Shown: one piece after another, positions 1-8,092 of the stretch
Layout: every line of letters begins with the position of its first letter
How positions within the stretch are numbered: position 1 is the stretch's first letter
Assembly: GCF_001424105.1 (NCBI RefSeq)
Contig: NZ_LMQH01000014.1
Location: forward strand, 133,593-197,592
Source of the DNA: Chryseobacterium sp. Leaf394
GTDB lineage: Bacteria; Bacteroidota; Bacteroidia; Flavobacteriales; Weeksellaceae
Reading direction: 5' to 3'
Length of the DNA stretch: 64,000 nucleotides
Notes under the pieces: generated by a model
Told to the model about the DNA's origin: nothing
The model's database searches: none
What the model saw: the letters and a program-made list of their open reading frames with translations, nothing else
Position numbers and translations under genes: made by a program

Positions 1-40
1 ATTAATTCGTCTGAATTGTAAAGTTAAAAAATTATCCTGT

Positions 41-66
41 AAAATATCCCTTCCAACGGATATTTT
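41..66 (+). terminator. Hairpin, weak terminator candidate
   Basis: A perfect 9-bp inverted repeat (AAAATATCC / GGATATTTT) with an 8-base loop is followed by a short AT-rich tail. It could end a transcript entering from the left of the window or lie in the leader of the gene at 138. The T-tract is poor, so the call is weak. Confidence 0.25.
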
Positions 67-137
67 ATTCACTAGAAAAATAGAATACTCAGTGGTAACA
101 ACAGAATTTAGTTCTCACATTTTAAAAACGTATTCTT

Positions 138-692
138 ATGAAAAAGACAAAAATATCTTTGGAGACGAGTTTCTGGGCACTCGATGAAATTGAAAATCCA
201 TTTCAACTCATCAATGCTTTTTTCAACTATTGTACTGTAGACAGTTACAAGAACACACTCAGCGAAATTATGCTATATGTCTATAAAGCGGAGGTCTGCA
301 AAAAAGACCATCCTGGAGATGTCTTTGATTTCCATACTGCTGTAAAATCATTTATAAGAGCAAGTTATCTGCTAACATTCAAAGCTAAAAAATGGAAGGT
401 AAAAAAAGCTCCCGAACAATGGCAGATCATGAGTCAGGCATCTTTGAACAAAGAAGAATATGAAGATCCGTTTTTGGTTTTTCAAAAAGCATTTGATTGC
501 AAAACACTGGAAGAATACGAGTTTTTTCTTAATGAAATTGTTCACGTATCACTCTCACCTTACAAGGAACAATTTGATTACGATCTGATCACTCCGCACA
601 TCTATCTTGTTAAAATGCTGGATGCAGCGCAGGTAATGAGTGAAAGAGGTCTCAAAAAGATCAAAAATAAACCGATAGACAATCCCGAATAA
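138..692 (+). CDS. Unrecognised mobile-element protein with two similar halves
   Basis: 184-residue soluble protein that I do not recognise. No signal peptide, membrane segment or catalytic motif is visible. It appears to be an internal duplication: residues 19-79 and 109-167 align by eye (ENPFQLINAFFNYCT... and EDPFLVFQKAFDCKT..., each followed by a Tyr, a Leu-x-Glu-Ile motif and a helix rich in aromatic residues). It is mainly alpha-helical in composition. It is the first of three genes in one orientation (next starts at 761, third at 1408) on the mobile element bounded by tRNA-Gln, so it is probably element cargo or element housekeeping. The ATG at 138 is the only sensible start. No function can be assigned. 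Confidence 0.7.
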   Translation: MKKTKISLETSFWALDEIENPFQLINAFFNYCTVDSYKNTLSEIMLYVYKAEVCKKDHPGDVFDFHTAVKSFIRASYLLTFKAKKWKVKKAPEQWQIMSQASLNKEEYEDPFLVFQKAFDCKTLEEYEFFLNEIVHVSLSPYKEQFDYDLITPHIYLVKMLDAAQVMSERGLKKIKNKPIDNPE

Positions 693-760
693 TATATCCC
701 TTTTCGGAATAGATTATCCCTCAGTCCTTTTTCAACTTTACTAAAGATAAAATTATTGAT

Positions 761-1411
761 ATGAAAGATAAAAAATACTTTAGCAAAGATAATCAGCTTG
801 TAAAAACAAGAGAGCAGGCTGAGATCGCACTGGGCATTCTCGTTCAGAATTCTCAGGGAGAAGATCTTGAGGTTGGGATATTCAGCCTGTGTGACCAACT
901 GAATAATCCGAAACTTACAGAATTTCTGGACAACTATCCCGATCTGATTCAAGAGCATAAGTTGGAAGAACTGCTGGCAGGTACCATCGATTTCAAGGAT
1001 GGAAGCACGCAGGATCTCAAGACGGCAGGACTGCTGTCCTGCATATTATTACTCATTCATTTTTACTTTGACGGCAAAGCAAATAATTGGGTCGAATCCC
1101 AATCCGAAAGTGATGAATTGGATAATTTTAACAGTGCGCAATATATCATTAATACCACTACTTCTGAGAAATGTATCAATGAATTGTTTCTTCTTATATT
1201 ATCAATAGTCGGAATCGACTATTTTGAGAAGTATCAGGAAAAGATGAAAGACCCTGATTTAGTTTTCAAACAGACTATAGGATATGATAACGATCCCGAG
1301 ATGGATCTACATATCGATCTGATGGTCTGGTTTGCCTTGCTTCGCTTATTTATTGAGGCTATCTTTATATACTACGATAGTGATTATGAAACTAAAAACG
1401 ATCAGCTATGA
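761..1411 (+). CDS. Unrecognised acidic helical protein, second gene of element trio
   Basis: 216-residue acidic protein without a recognisable family. Two hydrophobic stretches (near residues 88-103 and 186-206) are flanked by acidic helices. They could be buried helices or weak membrane segments. The two halves show a vague similarity in layout, which may mean an internal duplication as in its neighbour at 138. The stop codon overlaps the start of the next gene (ATGA at 1408-1411), which points to translational coupling, so this protein and the 544-residue protein probably act together. No function is proposed. Confidence 0.65.
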   Translation: MKDKKYFSKDNQLVKTREQAEIALGILVQNSQGEDLEVGIFSLCDQLNNPKLTEFLDNYPDLIQEHKLEELLAGTIDFKDGSTQDLKTAGLLSCILLLIHFYFDGKANNWVESQSESDELDNFNSAQYIINTTTSEKCINELFLLILSIVGIDYFEKYQEKMKDPDLVFKQTIGYDNDPEMDLHIDLMVWFALLRLFIEAIFIYYDSDYETKNDQL

Positions 1412-3042
1412 AAACGCCAAAGAAATCTTCCTTTTCCGTTCTCGCCAATGAGTTCTTGGAAAATACATTGAATCAACTTGTACACGACTATTCAATCGTT
1501 CAGATATTCTACAAACAGGAAAAGAACTCAACGAAATCACACCTGCTGATATCCGTCTCTAAAAATGCAGATGCTCTGAAATTACAGTCAAAAAGATGGG
1601 TTACCGAGGTTAGAGAACTATATCAGGTCTATATTTATTTTATTGATTATTTTAGAATCGAATACCAATTTTCAAAAGGTCATCCATTTATAGAATATTA
1701 TTGCCAACAGTCATCAATGATCTATCAGAATGAACACTTACTACCTGCATTTTTAATCAACAGAAACTGGAAAAACTATCACAAAAAGTTAAATCGGTAC
1801 GAGGATACTTTCCACCACGACCACGAGATCCATCAGTTGCAGGTCGAAAGGCTGATCACTGAGAATTCCTACAATAGTGTCTTTACTTCTTATGAAAAAC
1901 TTATCGAATATGATCTTGAATATTTGGAAGAATTATTTACCGGTAACAGGACATTCGACATTGATCTGAACAAAAGGATAAATAAGCTGCTAATCTACAT
2001 TCCTGAACTCAAACAATATTTTGTCAAAAAGAATCAGCACGAATATTTTATCACTGAAATTTTTGACGAAACAAAGAGATCAATTGAAGAGGATGATTTA
2101 TTCTACAATTCAGAAATGTTTGATTCATTACGCATTATTTCAGATTCTTTATATACATTCATCTCAGTTCGATTCTACAATTTGAAGCATCTTATTAAAA
2201 AGCAATATGACAAGGTATCTATCGTTGATGAAGGTCTATGCCCAATCGAGGAATCTCCAAAAGATGAGATTCTAGATAAGGCTATTGACAGAATATTGAC
2301 TTTTGCAGAATTAGAACAGATCTATCTTTTTCATCGAACAACCTATGGAGAAGTAAAAACCTACTATCTGCTTTTGATCGGTATGAATGTAAACAATGAA
2401 AAAATTAAAGCCATCACACATTCTTTGATGAGCCTTTTTGGAACTCAATACAAATTTTTATTGGTCGGTCACGATCGGTACTGGATTCAAAAGAATCTCC
2501 GTGAGTTCCAGAGTTTCTTTGTTTTCATTATGCAAGGTAAAAATATCGTCTATTCCTCAGATCAGTACCATCCGGAACCACATTGGGAAACGCCCCATCA
2601 TCCTCAGCACAATGATCTGTATTTTTATTACAAAAGCACATTGGGAAGTTCATTGCAGTTTTATAAATTGATCGATGGAGAGGAAGGAAATTATCAGGGA
2701 GTCGATAATATCTTTTCTTTATTTCTCCTGTCATTTTTGAGAACTTATGTCTATGCTAAAACCTACTATCTGCCAAATTATATGACCACCGAAGCCCTTT
2801 GGCAGTTATGTATCTACGCAGATACGTACATATATAAGTACCACTATCTCTTTGATCAATTCTCTACCAACATATTTTCTTTTACTGATTATAATATGAG
2901 CGTACATCATAGTATAGCAAAAGTAAACAAAGAGAAAGCAGATCAGATGAAAATAATCGTAGAGAAGTTGATGAATGAACTTAAAGAAGCTGTAAGAAGT
3001 GGTCAATTATTACCGAATTTTGAAAAAGAATCTATCAATTAA
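1408..3042 (+). CDS. Unrecognised two-module protein, possible nucleotidyltransferase-like folds
   Basis: 544-residue protein with no confident family. Two modules resemble each other by eye: residues 20-107 and 293-383. Each starts with a strand like VQIFYKQEK or EQIYLFHRT, then a hydrophobic strand (HLLISV; YYLLLIG), a charged helix, another hydrophobic strand, and ends in a segment ending MIYQ or NIVYS. Each is followed by a long helical region (144-265; 405-540). This beta-alpha layout recalls degenerate nucleotidyltransferase-plus-helical (HEPN-type) proteins of Bacteroidota, but the Gly-Ser and Asp-x-Asp catalytic signature is absent and no clear HEPN Rx4-6H motif is seen in the C-terminal helices. 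The comparison is inference only. Start overlaps the upstream stop by 4 bases. Confidence 0.7.
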   Translation: MKTPKKSSFSVLANEFLENTLNQLVHDYSIVQIFYKQEKNSTKSHLLISVSKNADALKLQSKRWVTEVRELYQVYIYFIDYFRIEYQFSKGHPFIEYYCQQSSMIYQNEHLLPAFLINRNWKNYHKKLNRYEDTFHHDHEIHQLQVERLITENSYNSVFTSYEKLIEYDLEYLEELFTGNRTFDIDLNKRINKLLIYIPELKQYFVKKNQHEYFITEIFDETKRSIEEDDLFYNSEMFDSLRIISDSLYTFISVRFYNLKHLIKKQYDKVSIVDEGLCPIEESPKDEILDKAIDRILTFAELEQIYLFHRTTYGEVKTYYLLLIGMNVNNEKIKAITHSLMSLFGTQYKFLLVGHDRYWIQKNLREFQSFFVFIMQGKNIVYSSDQYHPEPHWETPHHPQHNDLYFYYKSTLGSSLQFYKLIDGEEGNYQGVDNIFSLFLLSFLRTYVYAKTYYLPNYMTTEALWQLCIYADTYIYKYHYLFDQFSTNIFSFTDYNMSVHHSIAKVNKEKADQMKIIVEKLMNELKEAVRSGQLLPNFEKESIN

Positions 3043-3126
3043 TAACCTAAAAATTAATATTCACTTTCAATTACCAAAGGATTTTTAATTCTTTAAGCAT
3101 CTCCTTTGAGATCAAAATTAATAGTT

Positions 3127-3387
3127 ATGAAAATAGACATTATTACCAAAGAAGATTTACAAGTGTTCAAGACAGAATTACTGGAAGAAATTAAGAATTT
3201 GCTTCAAGTCAAAAACTCAGAAAACAAAATGTGGTTAAGGTCAACGGAGGTAAAAGAACTTCTGAAAATCTCTACCGGAACATTACAAAACCTTCGTGTT
3301 AATGGAACCTTGTCTTACACCCGCATTGGAGGAACTTTATATTACAATTACAAAGATATCGAACAGCTATTAAATAAGAAACCTTGA
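3127..3387 (+). CDS. Helix-turn-helix DNA-binding protein (MerR/excisionase-like)
   Basis: 86-residue protein. Residues about 1-35 form a charged, probably coiled-coil helix; residues 36-86 carry a helix-turn-helix of the type found in excisionases and Bacteroidota mobile elements (WLRSTEVKELLKISTGTLQN followed by a wing with YTRIGGTLYYN). Such proteins bind short DNA sites and often control excision or element transcription. I prefer the ATG at 3127 over an upstream in-frame TTG at 3106. It lies between the unknown trio and the recombinase, consistent with a recombination directionality or regulatory role, which is inferred from position. Confidence 0.75.
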   Translation: MKIDIITKEDLQVFKTELLEEIKNLLQVKNSENKMWLRSTEVKELLKISTGTLQNLRVNGTLSYTRIGGTLYYNYKDIEQLLNKKP

Positions 3388-3463
3388 TAATGATTTCATC
3401 TTTGTCATCACTTTTCACTGCGGGATAAATCATAATGCATATCAACTTAATACTTTCAGCAAA

Positions 3464-3793
3464 ATGAATTATATCAAGCACTTAACAGCCTTCTTTGGAA
3501 AGGTTGCTCAAGAACATACACTTAATCCTACTCATATCAGCCTGTATATGGCTTTGTTTCAATTCTGGAATTTCAATCGCTTTAAGAATCCGATCAGTAT
3601 TTCTCGGGATGAGGTTATGCGAATTAGTAAAATACACTCAAGAGCTACTTATCATAAATGTATAAAGGAACTTCATTCTTTGGGTTATTTCGAATATCAA
3701 CCTTCGTATAATCCATTTGAAGGAAGTCAAGTTAATATGTTTGATTTTGCCGGAGAATTAAAACCAACACCTAGGGCAAAAAGACCTTTATAA
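3464..3793 (+). CDS. Winged-helix/replication-initiator-like mobile element protein
   Basis: 109-residue protein of a type that I recognise as common at the ends of Bacteroidota integrative elements, often annotated only as a transcriptional regulator. The core reads LNPTHISLYMALFQFWN, then ISISRDEVMRISKIHSRATY and HKCIKELHSLGYFEY, which fits a winged helix like the N-terminal domain of plasmid initiators. The tail after residue 95 is short compared with what I recall of relatives, so it may be truncated. It probably binds DNA; its target is unknown. It is followed by a 55-residue gene and the recombinase in the same orientation. Confidence 0.65.
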   Translation: MNYIKHLTAFFGKVAQEHTLNPTHISLYMALFQFWNFNRFKNPISISRDEVMRISKIHSRATYHKCIKELHSLGYFEYQPSYNPFEGSQVNMFDFAGELKPTPRAKRPL

Positions 3794-3911
3794 TAAAGAT
3801 TGATGGCTCACTAAATAATGGCAAAGACTTACAAAGACGATTGAAGCCAATACCAATCAATTGTCTAATGTCGGAGTTTCTCTGAATTATATTTAGAGAA
3901 ATTCTGTATTT

Positions 3912-4079
3912 ATGTCTCAGCCAAAAGAAATCAAAAGGATCCCGATAGAGGAAGTAATGGAATACTTCAAAAGCGAAGGTATGGAAGTAACACAAGAGGA
4001 GGCCGAAGCAATAATGCAATTTCTCTACAGTCTTACATTGATCGTTATCAAAAAATATTTCGACAACGATGAAGAGTGA
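3912..4079 (+). CDS. Small acidic conserved mobile-element protein (55 aa)
   Basis: ATG at 3912 opens a 55-residue frame with a start like MSQPKEIKRIPIEEVMEYF, a central acidic helix and an amphipathic C-terminal helix ending in YFDNDEE. Proteins of this length and pattern usually follow the winged-helix gene in Bacteroidota elements, as far as I recall, and that neighbour order is present here. Function is unknown. A short hairpin (3877-3901) precedes it. Confidence 0.55.
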   Translation: MSQPKEIKRIPIEEVMEYFKSEGMEVTQEEAEAIMQFLYSLTLIVIKKYFDNDEE

Positions 4080-4198
4080 CATATTTCGGGATATCATCAT
4101 TTATAAAACTGGGATTAAATTAATTCCATCATTCTCTTTTTGACCACTTAGTCAGCACAACGCTACACTACACTACATAAAATTAAATCTTAATCATT

Positions 4199-5809
4199 AT
4201 GAAAACAGCAGATCTATATATACGTGTTTCTACAGATGAACAAGCAGATAAGGGTTATTCTCAAAGAGATCAGGAAGATCGTTTGCGACGTTTTTGCTCA
4301 CAAAATAACATTACCGTTGGAAGAATTATCTATGAAGATCATTCCGCAAAATCATTCAACCGTCCCGAGTGGACAAAATTATTGGTCGAGCTTAAAAAGA
4401 AAGGTTGTAAAACCAATTTGATATTATTTACCAAGTGGGACAGGTTCAGCAGAAATGCAGGCGATGCCTATCAGATGATAAGCATCCTTACAAAATTGGG
4501 AATAGATCCGCAAGCGGTTGAACAACCCCTTGATCTTTCCATCCCGGAAAACAAAATGATGCTGGCAATCTATCTCGCTGCGCCCGAGGTCGAGAACGAC
4601 CGACGAGCATTGAATGTATTTTATGGAATGAGAAGAGCCGTAAAAGAAGGTCGTGTAATGGGAAAAGCACCTTTCGGATATGCCAATAAAACAACTGAAA
4701 ACGGAAAGAAATATATCGCACTCAGCGAACCCGAAGCTTCAAAAATGAAATGGGCATTCGAAGAAATATCAAAGGGGATTTATGCTTCTAATCAGATCAG
4801 ATTGAAAATGAATGAATCACTTCGGAAGAAAATAAGCCGAACGTCTTTTCATATTGCCATCAGAAATCCTGTTTATTGTGGAAAGGTTTTTATCCCCAAA
4901 TTTAAGGATGAAGAAGCTTATTGTATCATTGGTCAACATCAACCATTGATCACCGAATCTCTATTTTACAGGGTACAGGATATTTTGGATGGAAAAAAGA
5001 GAATACACAGACCTAACGCTAAGATATTATCAGATGAATATTTTCCATTGAGAGGCTTTTTGATCTGTCCTAATTGCGGAAAGAATATTACGGCAAGTGC
5101 ATCGAAAGGTAGAAGCAACAGATACTATTATTATCATTGCAACGCTACCTGCGGTTTTCGCCACAGGGCTGAGATTGTCAATTCTGTATTTGAGGACGGA
5201 TTGAAGGCATTGCAAATGACAGAAACCGTAAAGAAATTGGTCAGAAAGCTATTCTTAAATTCTTATGAGAGATTCATTAAAACACCGAGACTCGAAAAGA
5301 AAACACTATCAGATGAGATCGATAAACTGAATTCAAGGTTATCTATCGCTAGAAATAAATTGCTTGCGGAAACGATTGATGATGATGAATATATTGAGAT
5401 AAAAAAGGACTGTAAAGAGCAAATTGAAAAGCTGGAAATTCAGTTGAATATACTACCCGAGCAATCAAAAGTTGACATTCCAAAACTCATCGATCAGGCT
5501 ATTGAAAGTCTTACAAATATCTGGAAAACATACTCGGAAGGGGGAATTGCGGTCAAACGGCAAATTATCGGTTCGATATTCCCCGAGAAACTGGAATTTG
5601 ACGGAAATCATTATCGAACCACCCGAATTAACACCATCGTAAATCTTATTTTTCAGATTAACAATGAGTTGCCAAAAAAAGAAAACAGGAGAAACGATAA
5701 TAATAATCATTTCTCCTGCTATGTAGACCCACAGGGATTCGAACCCCGAATGACGGTACCAAAAACCGGAGTGTTACCGTTACACTATAGGTCTGTTTTA
5801 TTTTGGTGA
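4199..5809 (+). CDS. Serine recombinase (integrase) whose 3' end is fused to antisense tRNA-Gln
   Basis: 536-residue large serine recombinase. The catalytic domain starts with LYIRVSTDEQ (nucleophile Ser11), with a second conserved stretch near residues 76-90 (LFTKWDRFSRNAGDA). The recombinase domain spans about 150-275. A zinc ribbon follows, with Cys290, Cys293, Cys314 and Cys318, then a coiled coil at about 355-420. Residues from about 495 onward are encoded by the tRNA-Gln terminator, and residues 509-532 by the antisense strand of the tRNA itself (peptide DPQGFEPR is typical of such read-through). Integration therefore occurred at or near the tRNA 3' end, and the original C-terminus in the excised circle would differ. 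Function as the element integrase is well supported; the natural C-terminus is uncertain. Confidence 0.9.
   Translation: MKTADLYIRVSTDEQADKGYSQRDQEDRLRRFCSQNNITVGRIIYEDHSAKSFNRPEWTKLLVELKKKGCKTNLILFTKWDRFSRNAGDAYQMISILTKLGIDPQAVEQPLDLSIPENKMMLAIYLAAPEVENDRRALNVFYGMRRAVKEGRVMGKAPFGYANKTTENGKKYIALSEPEASKMKWAFEEISKGIYASNQIRLKMNESLRKKISRTSFHIAIRNPVYCGKVFIPKFKDEEAYCIIGQHQPLITESLFYRVQDILDGKKRIHRPNAKILSDEYFPLRGFLICPNCGKNITASASKGRSNRYYYYHCNATCGFRHRAEIVNSVFEDGLKALQMTETVKKLVRKLFLNSYERFIKTPRLEKKTLSDEIDKLNSRLSIARNKLLAETIDDDEYIEIKKDCKEQIEKLEIQLNILPEQSKVDIPKLIDQAIESLTNIWKTYSEGGIAVKRQIIGSIFPEKLEFDGNHYRTTRINTIVNLIFQINNELPKKENRRNDNNNHFSCYVDPQGFEPRMTVPKTGVLPLHYRSVLFW
5674..5718 (-). terminator. Rho-independent terminator of tRNA-Gln
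   Basis: On the minus strand, four bases past the tRNA end, a perfect 9-bp stem (CAGGAGAAA / TTTCTCCTG) is followed by TTTTCTTTTTTT. It lies within the recombinase reading frame of the opposite strand. Confidence 0.75.
5724..5794 (-). tRNA. tRNA-Gln (anticodon TTG)
   Basis: 71 nt. The acceptor stem AGACCTA pairs with TGGGTCT (one T-G pair) and the discriminator base is A. A three-pair D stem, an anticodon loop TTTTGGT (anticodon TTG) and a T arm with GGGTTCGAATCCC are all present. The outermost anticodon-stem pair is a C-T mismatch. CCA is not encoded, as is usual in Bacteroidota. The gene is the integration target of the element to its left and overlaps the recombinase frame antisense. A promoter and a terminator flank it, so it is probably functional. 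Confidence 0.93.
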
Positions 5810-5811
5810 TG

Positions 5812-5842
5812 CAAATTTAAAACTTTTTTCGTTATCTGCAAA
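5812..5842 (-). promoter_or_regulatory. Promoter of tRNA-Gln
   Basis: On the minus strand TTTG (5839-5842) and TAAATTTG (5812-5819) are separated by 19 bases, an excellent match to the Bacteroidota -33/-7 promoter. The -7 box ends about 17 bases before the tRNA 5' end. Confidence 0.7.
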
Positions 5843-5893
5843 TCATTTTTTTTATTTTTTTTAAATTTACAGTAGATTTATAACGCCGGAACT

Positions 5894-6925
5894 ATGCTGA
5901 TCAACTTCAATAATCTCGAAATTAATAAATTACAACCTCAAACAGAGTTTGAAAATAAAGTTGTTTTTTTCATTGAAGACTGGTTATCGTCTGCGGAAAC
6001 TGTAAAAGTGCAGACTTCCGGTTCTACAGGTGTTCCGAAAGTTTTTGAAATTGAAAAGCAGAAGATGCTCAATTCGGCGAAAATGACCTGCGATTTTTTG
6101 AATTTAAAACAGGGTGATTCAGCTTTGATCTGCCTGCCTGTAGAATATATTTCCGGTAAAATGATGGTGGTGAGGGCTTTTCAGAGAAAATTAAATTTGA
6201 TAATTAAAAATCCTTCCACAAAACCTCTGGAAGATTTAAGCGAAGAAACCGGTTTTTGCGCAATGACTCCTTTACAGGTTGAAAATTCTTTAGATAAAAT
6301 TCATTTCATCAGAAATCTTATTATTGGTGGTGCTGTGGTTTCTGAAAGTTTAAAAAACAAACTCTGTCAAACTCTTAAATCGTCCAACTCCCAAACAAAA
6401 ATTTACGAAACTTACGGAATGTCCGAAACGCTTTCCCACATTGCTTTGAAGGAAATTTTTCCGAAACAAAATGAGTATTTTACTGTTTTGGATGGTGTAG
6501 AAATTTCAGTGGATGACAGAAACTGTCTGAAAATATTGGCGCCGAAATTAAATTCTGAACTTTTGCAGACCAATGATCTTGTGGAAATTTTTAACGGTCA
6601 TCAGTTTAAATATTTAGGAAGAATTGACAACGTAATCAATTCCGGCGGAGCAAAGATTTTCCCTGAACAATTAGAATCTTTAGTAAAAAAAGAAATTCCC
6701 AACGAAGCGGTTTTTCTTGGAATTCCGGATGATATTTTGGGACAGAAATTAGTTTTGGTAATTGAGGGTTTTCAGGATGAAGAGGTCAAATCTCAAATCT
6801 CAAATCTCAAATTTAAAAAATCTTTCCATAAGCCGAAAGAGACGATCTTTGTTAAGAAAATTCCCAGAACGCCCAACGGAAAAGTAAACCGTAAAGAATT
6901 ATTAAATTTGATTAGCGGCATTTAA
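5894..6925 (+). CDS. menE: o-Succinylbenzoate--CoA ligase-type AMP-binding enzyme
   Basis: 343-residue AMP-forming ligase of the ANL superfamily. The phosphate-binding loop TSGSTGVPK is at 41-49, the adenine/AMP motif YETYGMSETLSH near 171-182, the hinge region GRIDNVINSGGAKI near 242-255 and the C-terminal catalytic Lys in PRTPNGKVNRKE near 326-337. The length is much below the usual 450-500 residues but matches the compact MenE of Bacteroidota. It would activate o-succinylbenzoate to its CoA ester in menaquinone synthesis, in the cytoplasm. No other men genes are in the window, so the substrate is inferred. A triplicated 7-base repeat (6786-6812) is embedded in frame near the C-terminus. 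The next gene follows after 33 bases. Confidence 0.75.
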   Translation: MLINFNNLEINKLQPQTEFENKVVFFIEDWLSSAETVKVQTSGSTGVPKVFEIEKQKMLNSAKMTCDFLNLKQGDSALICLPVEYISGKMMVVRAFQRKLNLIIKNPSTKPLEDLSEETGFCAMTPLQVENSLDKIHFIRNLIIGGAVVSESLKNKLCQTLKSSNSQTKIYETYGMSETLSHIALKEIFPKQNEYFTVLDGVEISVDDRNCLKILAPKLNSELLQTNDLVEIFNGHQFKYLGRIDNVINSGGAKIFPEQLESLVKKEIPNEAVFLGIPDDILGQKLVLVIEGFQDEEVKSQISNLKFKKSFHKPKETIFVKKIPRTPNGKVNRKELLNLISGI

Positions 6926-6958
6926 AACTTCCAGCATCAAACATCCAGCATCCAAAGC

Positions 6959-7351
6959 ATGAAAGATTTTAGCAAAGAACTGAATTTTAAAACTTCCCGA
7001 AGCAGCGGTGCGGGTGGACAAAACGTGAATAAAGTGGAAACTTCTGTTACTGTCACATGGAAAGTTTCAGATTCTGAGTTTTTCAATGAAAGACAAAAAG
7101 ATTCAATCTCAGAAAAACTTAAAAACAGAATTAATCTGGAAGGATTTTTATTTTTAACGGTTTCTGAGAGTAGAACGCAGCTTCAAAATAAGAAAATCGC
7201 CATTGAGAAAATTCTGGAATTGGTAGACAAATCTTTAATAATTCCAAAATTCAGGGCAAAGACAAAACCAACCAGATCTTCTGTGGAGAAACGTATTGAG
7301 CAGAAAAAACAGCATTCCAGTAAAAAAGAAAACAGACGGTTTAAATTTTAA
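6959..7351 (+). CDS. arfB: Alternative ribosome-rescue factor, peptidyl-tRNA hydrolase ArfB
   Basis: 130-residue release-factor-like protein with the catalytic GGQ at residues 19-21 (SSGAGGQNVNKVET) and a basic C-terminal tail (KRIEQKKQHSSKKENRR) that in ArfB/YaeJ enters the empty mRNA channel of stalled ribosomes. It lacks the codon-recognition domain of RF1/RF2, as expected for ArfB. It would hydrolyse peptidyl-tRNA on non-stop complexes. It lies 33 bases after menE, probably in one transcript; the spacer carries short ccagcatc repeats. Confidence 0.88.
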   Translation: MKDFSKELNFKTSRSSGAGGQNVNKVETSVTVTWKVSDSEFFNERQKDSISEKLKNRINLEGFLFLTVSESRTQLQNKKIAIEKILELVDKSLIIPKFRAKTKPTRSSVEKRIEQKKQHSSKKENRRFKF

Positions 7352-7396
7352 GTCTCTGTATCTGGAAAAACGGTATTTTTGCGGAAAATTAATAAA

Positions 7397-8065
7397 ATGA
7401 TCAAAAAACTAATACTATTGGCAGTGTCTGCTACACCTTTTTTCTATTCTGCACAGGAAGTCATTACTTCACAGGAACCTAAAATTGCAATCACACCTTC
7501 GGTAGGTTACGCATGGCGTTTATCAAAACTTCCCTCAGGAATCAATAACGATACAAGAAATTACATCAAAGGTCTGAAAAATGGCGTTGATGTTGGTGTA
7601 GGAGCTTACTATCTTTTAAGAGGTAACGGTGCCATTGGTTTGAAATATTCAGGTTATTTCGCATCAAGTGAAGGAAGGATTACGGTTCAGGATGCCGGTG
7701 GACAGTATGTTACAGGATACGTGAGCACAAAGGACAATATGAGTTTTGTCGGTGTTTCATACATGCTTTCCAATTTTAAAGATGATACCAGACATAAACT
7801 TTTTTATGATGTTGCCTTAGGTGTCATCACCTATACCACCAAAACCGGAAATGTAAAAGGTACCGGATCCAGTTTTGGTGCAGACATCAATATCGGATAT
7901 CAGTATGCTGTAAATGAACATTTTTTCATTGGTCCGAAGATTGGCTTTACCGGTGGAACATTAAGCAAAATGAAATACAACGGTACAACAGTCAACTTTG
8001 GAGAAGATCAAAAAGAAGGTTTGACAAGACTTTCTTTAAGTGCTGCCGCTACTTTCCGTTTTTAG
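7397..8065 (+). CDS. Secreted outer-membrane beta-barrel protein
   Basis: 222 residues from the ATG at 7397 (MIKKLILLAVSATPFFYSAQ is a good signal peptide; the in-frame TTG at 7379 would add a charged N-terminus). Alternating hydrophobic strands, many Gly/Tyr/Ser residues, and a C-terminus ending in LSLSAAATFRF with a terminal Phe point to a small outer-membrane barrel. Repeated motifs such as GVGAYYLLRGNGAIGLKYSG fit the OMP_b-brl group. Ligand or role unknown. Confidence 0.75.
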   Translation: MIKKLILLAVSATPFFYSAQEVITSQEPKIAITPSVGYAWRLSKLPSGINNDTRNYIKGLKNGVDVGVGAYYLLRGNGAIGLKYSGYFASSEGRITVQDAGGQYVTGYVSTKDNMSFVGVSYMLSNFKDDTRHKLFYDVALGVITYTTKTGNVKGTGSSFGADINIGYQYAVNEHFFIGPKIGFTGGTLSKMKYNGTTVNFGEDQKEGLTRLSLSAAATFRF

Positions 8066-8068
8066 TTT

Positions 8069-8076
8069 TATCTTTG
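8069..8076 (+). promoter_or_regulatory. -7 promoter box ahead of the DHS-like gene
   Basis: TATCTTTG matches TAnnTTTG and lies 16 bases before the ATG at 8093, so the leader would be short. No clear -33 box is seen. Confidence 0.4.
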
Positions 8077-8092
8077 CAAAAAATAAAAAATA

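Noticed and set aside
1..137. Left attachment site of the element
   Set aside because: No match to the tRNA-Gln 3' end is seen here; the left end must lie outside the window.
602..958. Minus-strand frame between the first two element genes
   Set aside because: It overlaps both plus-strand genes in antisense and has no family features.
1408..3042. A firm nucleotidyltransferase-HEPN toxin-antitoxin call
   Set aside because: Catalytic motifs of both domains are not visible, so only a vague fold similarity is reported.
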